Assembly (NCBI GenBank): GCA_021781095.1
Contig: JAJXXM010000017.1
Location: forward strand, 5,568 to 19,347
Source: a bacterium
Lineage (GTDB): Bacteria; Eremiobacterota; Eremiobacteria; Baltobacterales; Baltobacteraceae
Direction: 5' to 3'
Length of the DNA stretch: 13,780 nucleotides
This document shows, piece by piece, positions 13,778 through 13,780 of the stretch. Each line of letters opens with the position of its first letter. Position 1 is the first letter of the stretch. The notes under the pieces are model-generated. The model was not told where the DNA came from. It worked only from the letters and a program-made list of their open reading frames with translations, and did not search any database. The position numbers were made by a program, and so were the translations under genes.

Positions 13778-13780
13778 GGC

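Noticed and set aside
13703..13780. T-box riboswitch before thrS
   Set aside because: Only 78 bases are visible and no terminator or recognisable T-box sequence is present; it cannot be supported.

Overview
The window is a GC-rich, densely packed bacterial chromosome segment. Coding extends almost edge to edge, most junctions are 4-base ATGA or GTGA overlaps, GTG starts are common, and no stretch over 100 bases lacks a gene. I see no rRNA, tRNA, CRISPR array, insertion sequence or prophage gene. The gene set (ArgR repressor, ArgJ acetyl-recycling pathway, TsaD, ThrRS, a Ser/Pro-rich lipoprotein) is bacterial. The style of the lipoprotein and the packing would suit a GC-rich, poorly cultured phylum such as Eremiobacterota or Dormibacterota, but that placement is a low-confidence guess.

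Layout. 1-825 (minus): 5' part of tsaD, cut by the window edge. 862-1677 (minus): argB. About 1652-1688: a compact divergent control region with two tandem ARG boxes and overlapping promoter elements. 1691-9111 (plus): argF-argR-argG-argH-argC-argJ-argD, all touching or overlapping. 9118-9768 (plus): a small beta-propeller-like protein of unknown function at the operon tail. After a 5-base convergent gap, the minus strand carries, in order of transcription, thrS (13702-11966), a lipoprotein (11969-11034) and an MFS transporter of the JEN/SHS carboxylate type (11027-9774). About 78 bases upstream of thrS contain two overlapping inverted repeats.

How the genes work together. The arg genes supply every enzyme from glutamate to arginine. 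ArgJ makes or recycles N-acetylglutamate, ArgB phosphorylates it, ArgC reduces it, and ArgD transaminates it to N-acetylornithine. ArgJ then moves the acetyl group back to glutamate and releases ornithine. ArgF carbamoylates ornithine, ArgG makes argininosuccinate and ArgH splits it to arginine. ArgR, the second gene of the operon, probably binds the two ARG boxes when arginine is plentiful and shuts both directions, giving a self-contained autoregulated regulon. The carbamoyl-phosphate synthase genes are not in this window.

The best leads are the argB/argF control region (both promoters overlap the ARG boxes and argF may be leaderless), a threonyl-tRNA synthetase that lacks the N-terminal TGS domain, the unknown propeller gene attached to the arg operon, the unusual thrS-lipoprotein-carboxylate transporter operon, and the overlapping palindromes upstream of thrS. 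I saw no clearly new defence, mobile or RNA-based system.
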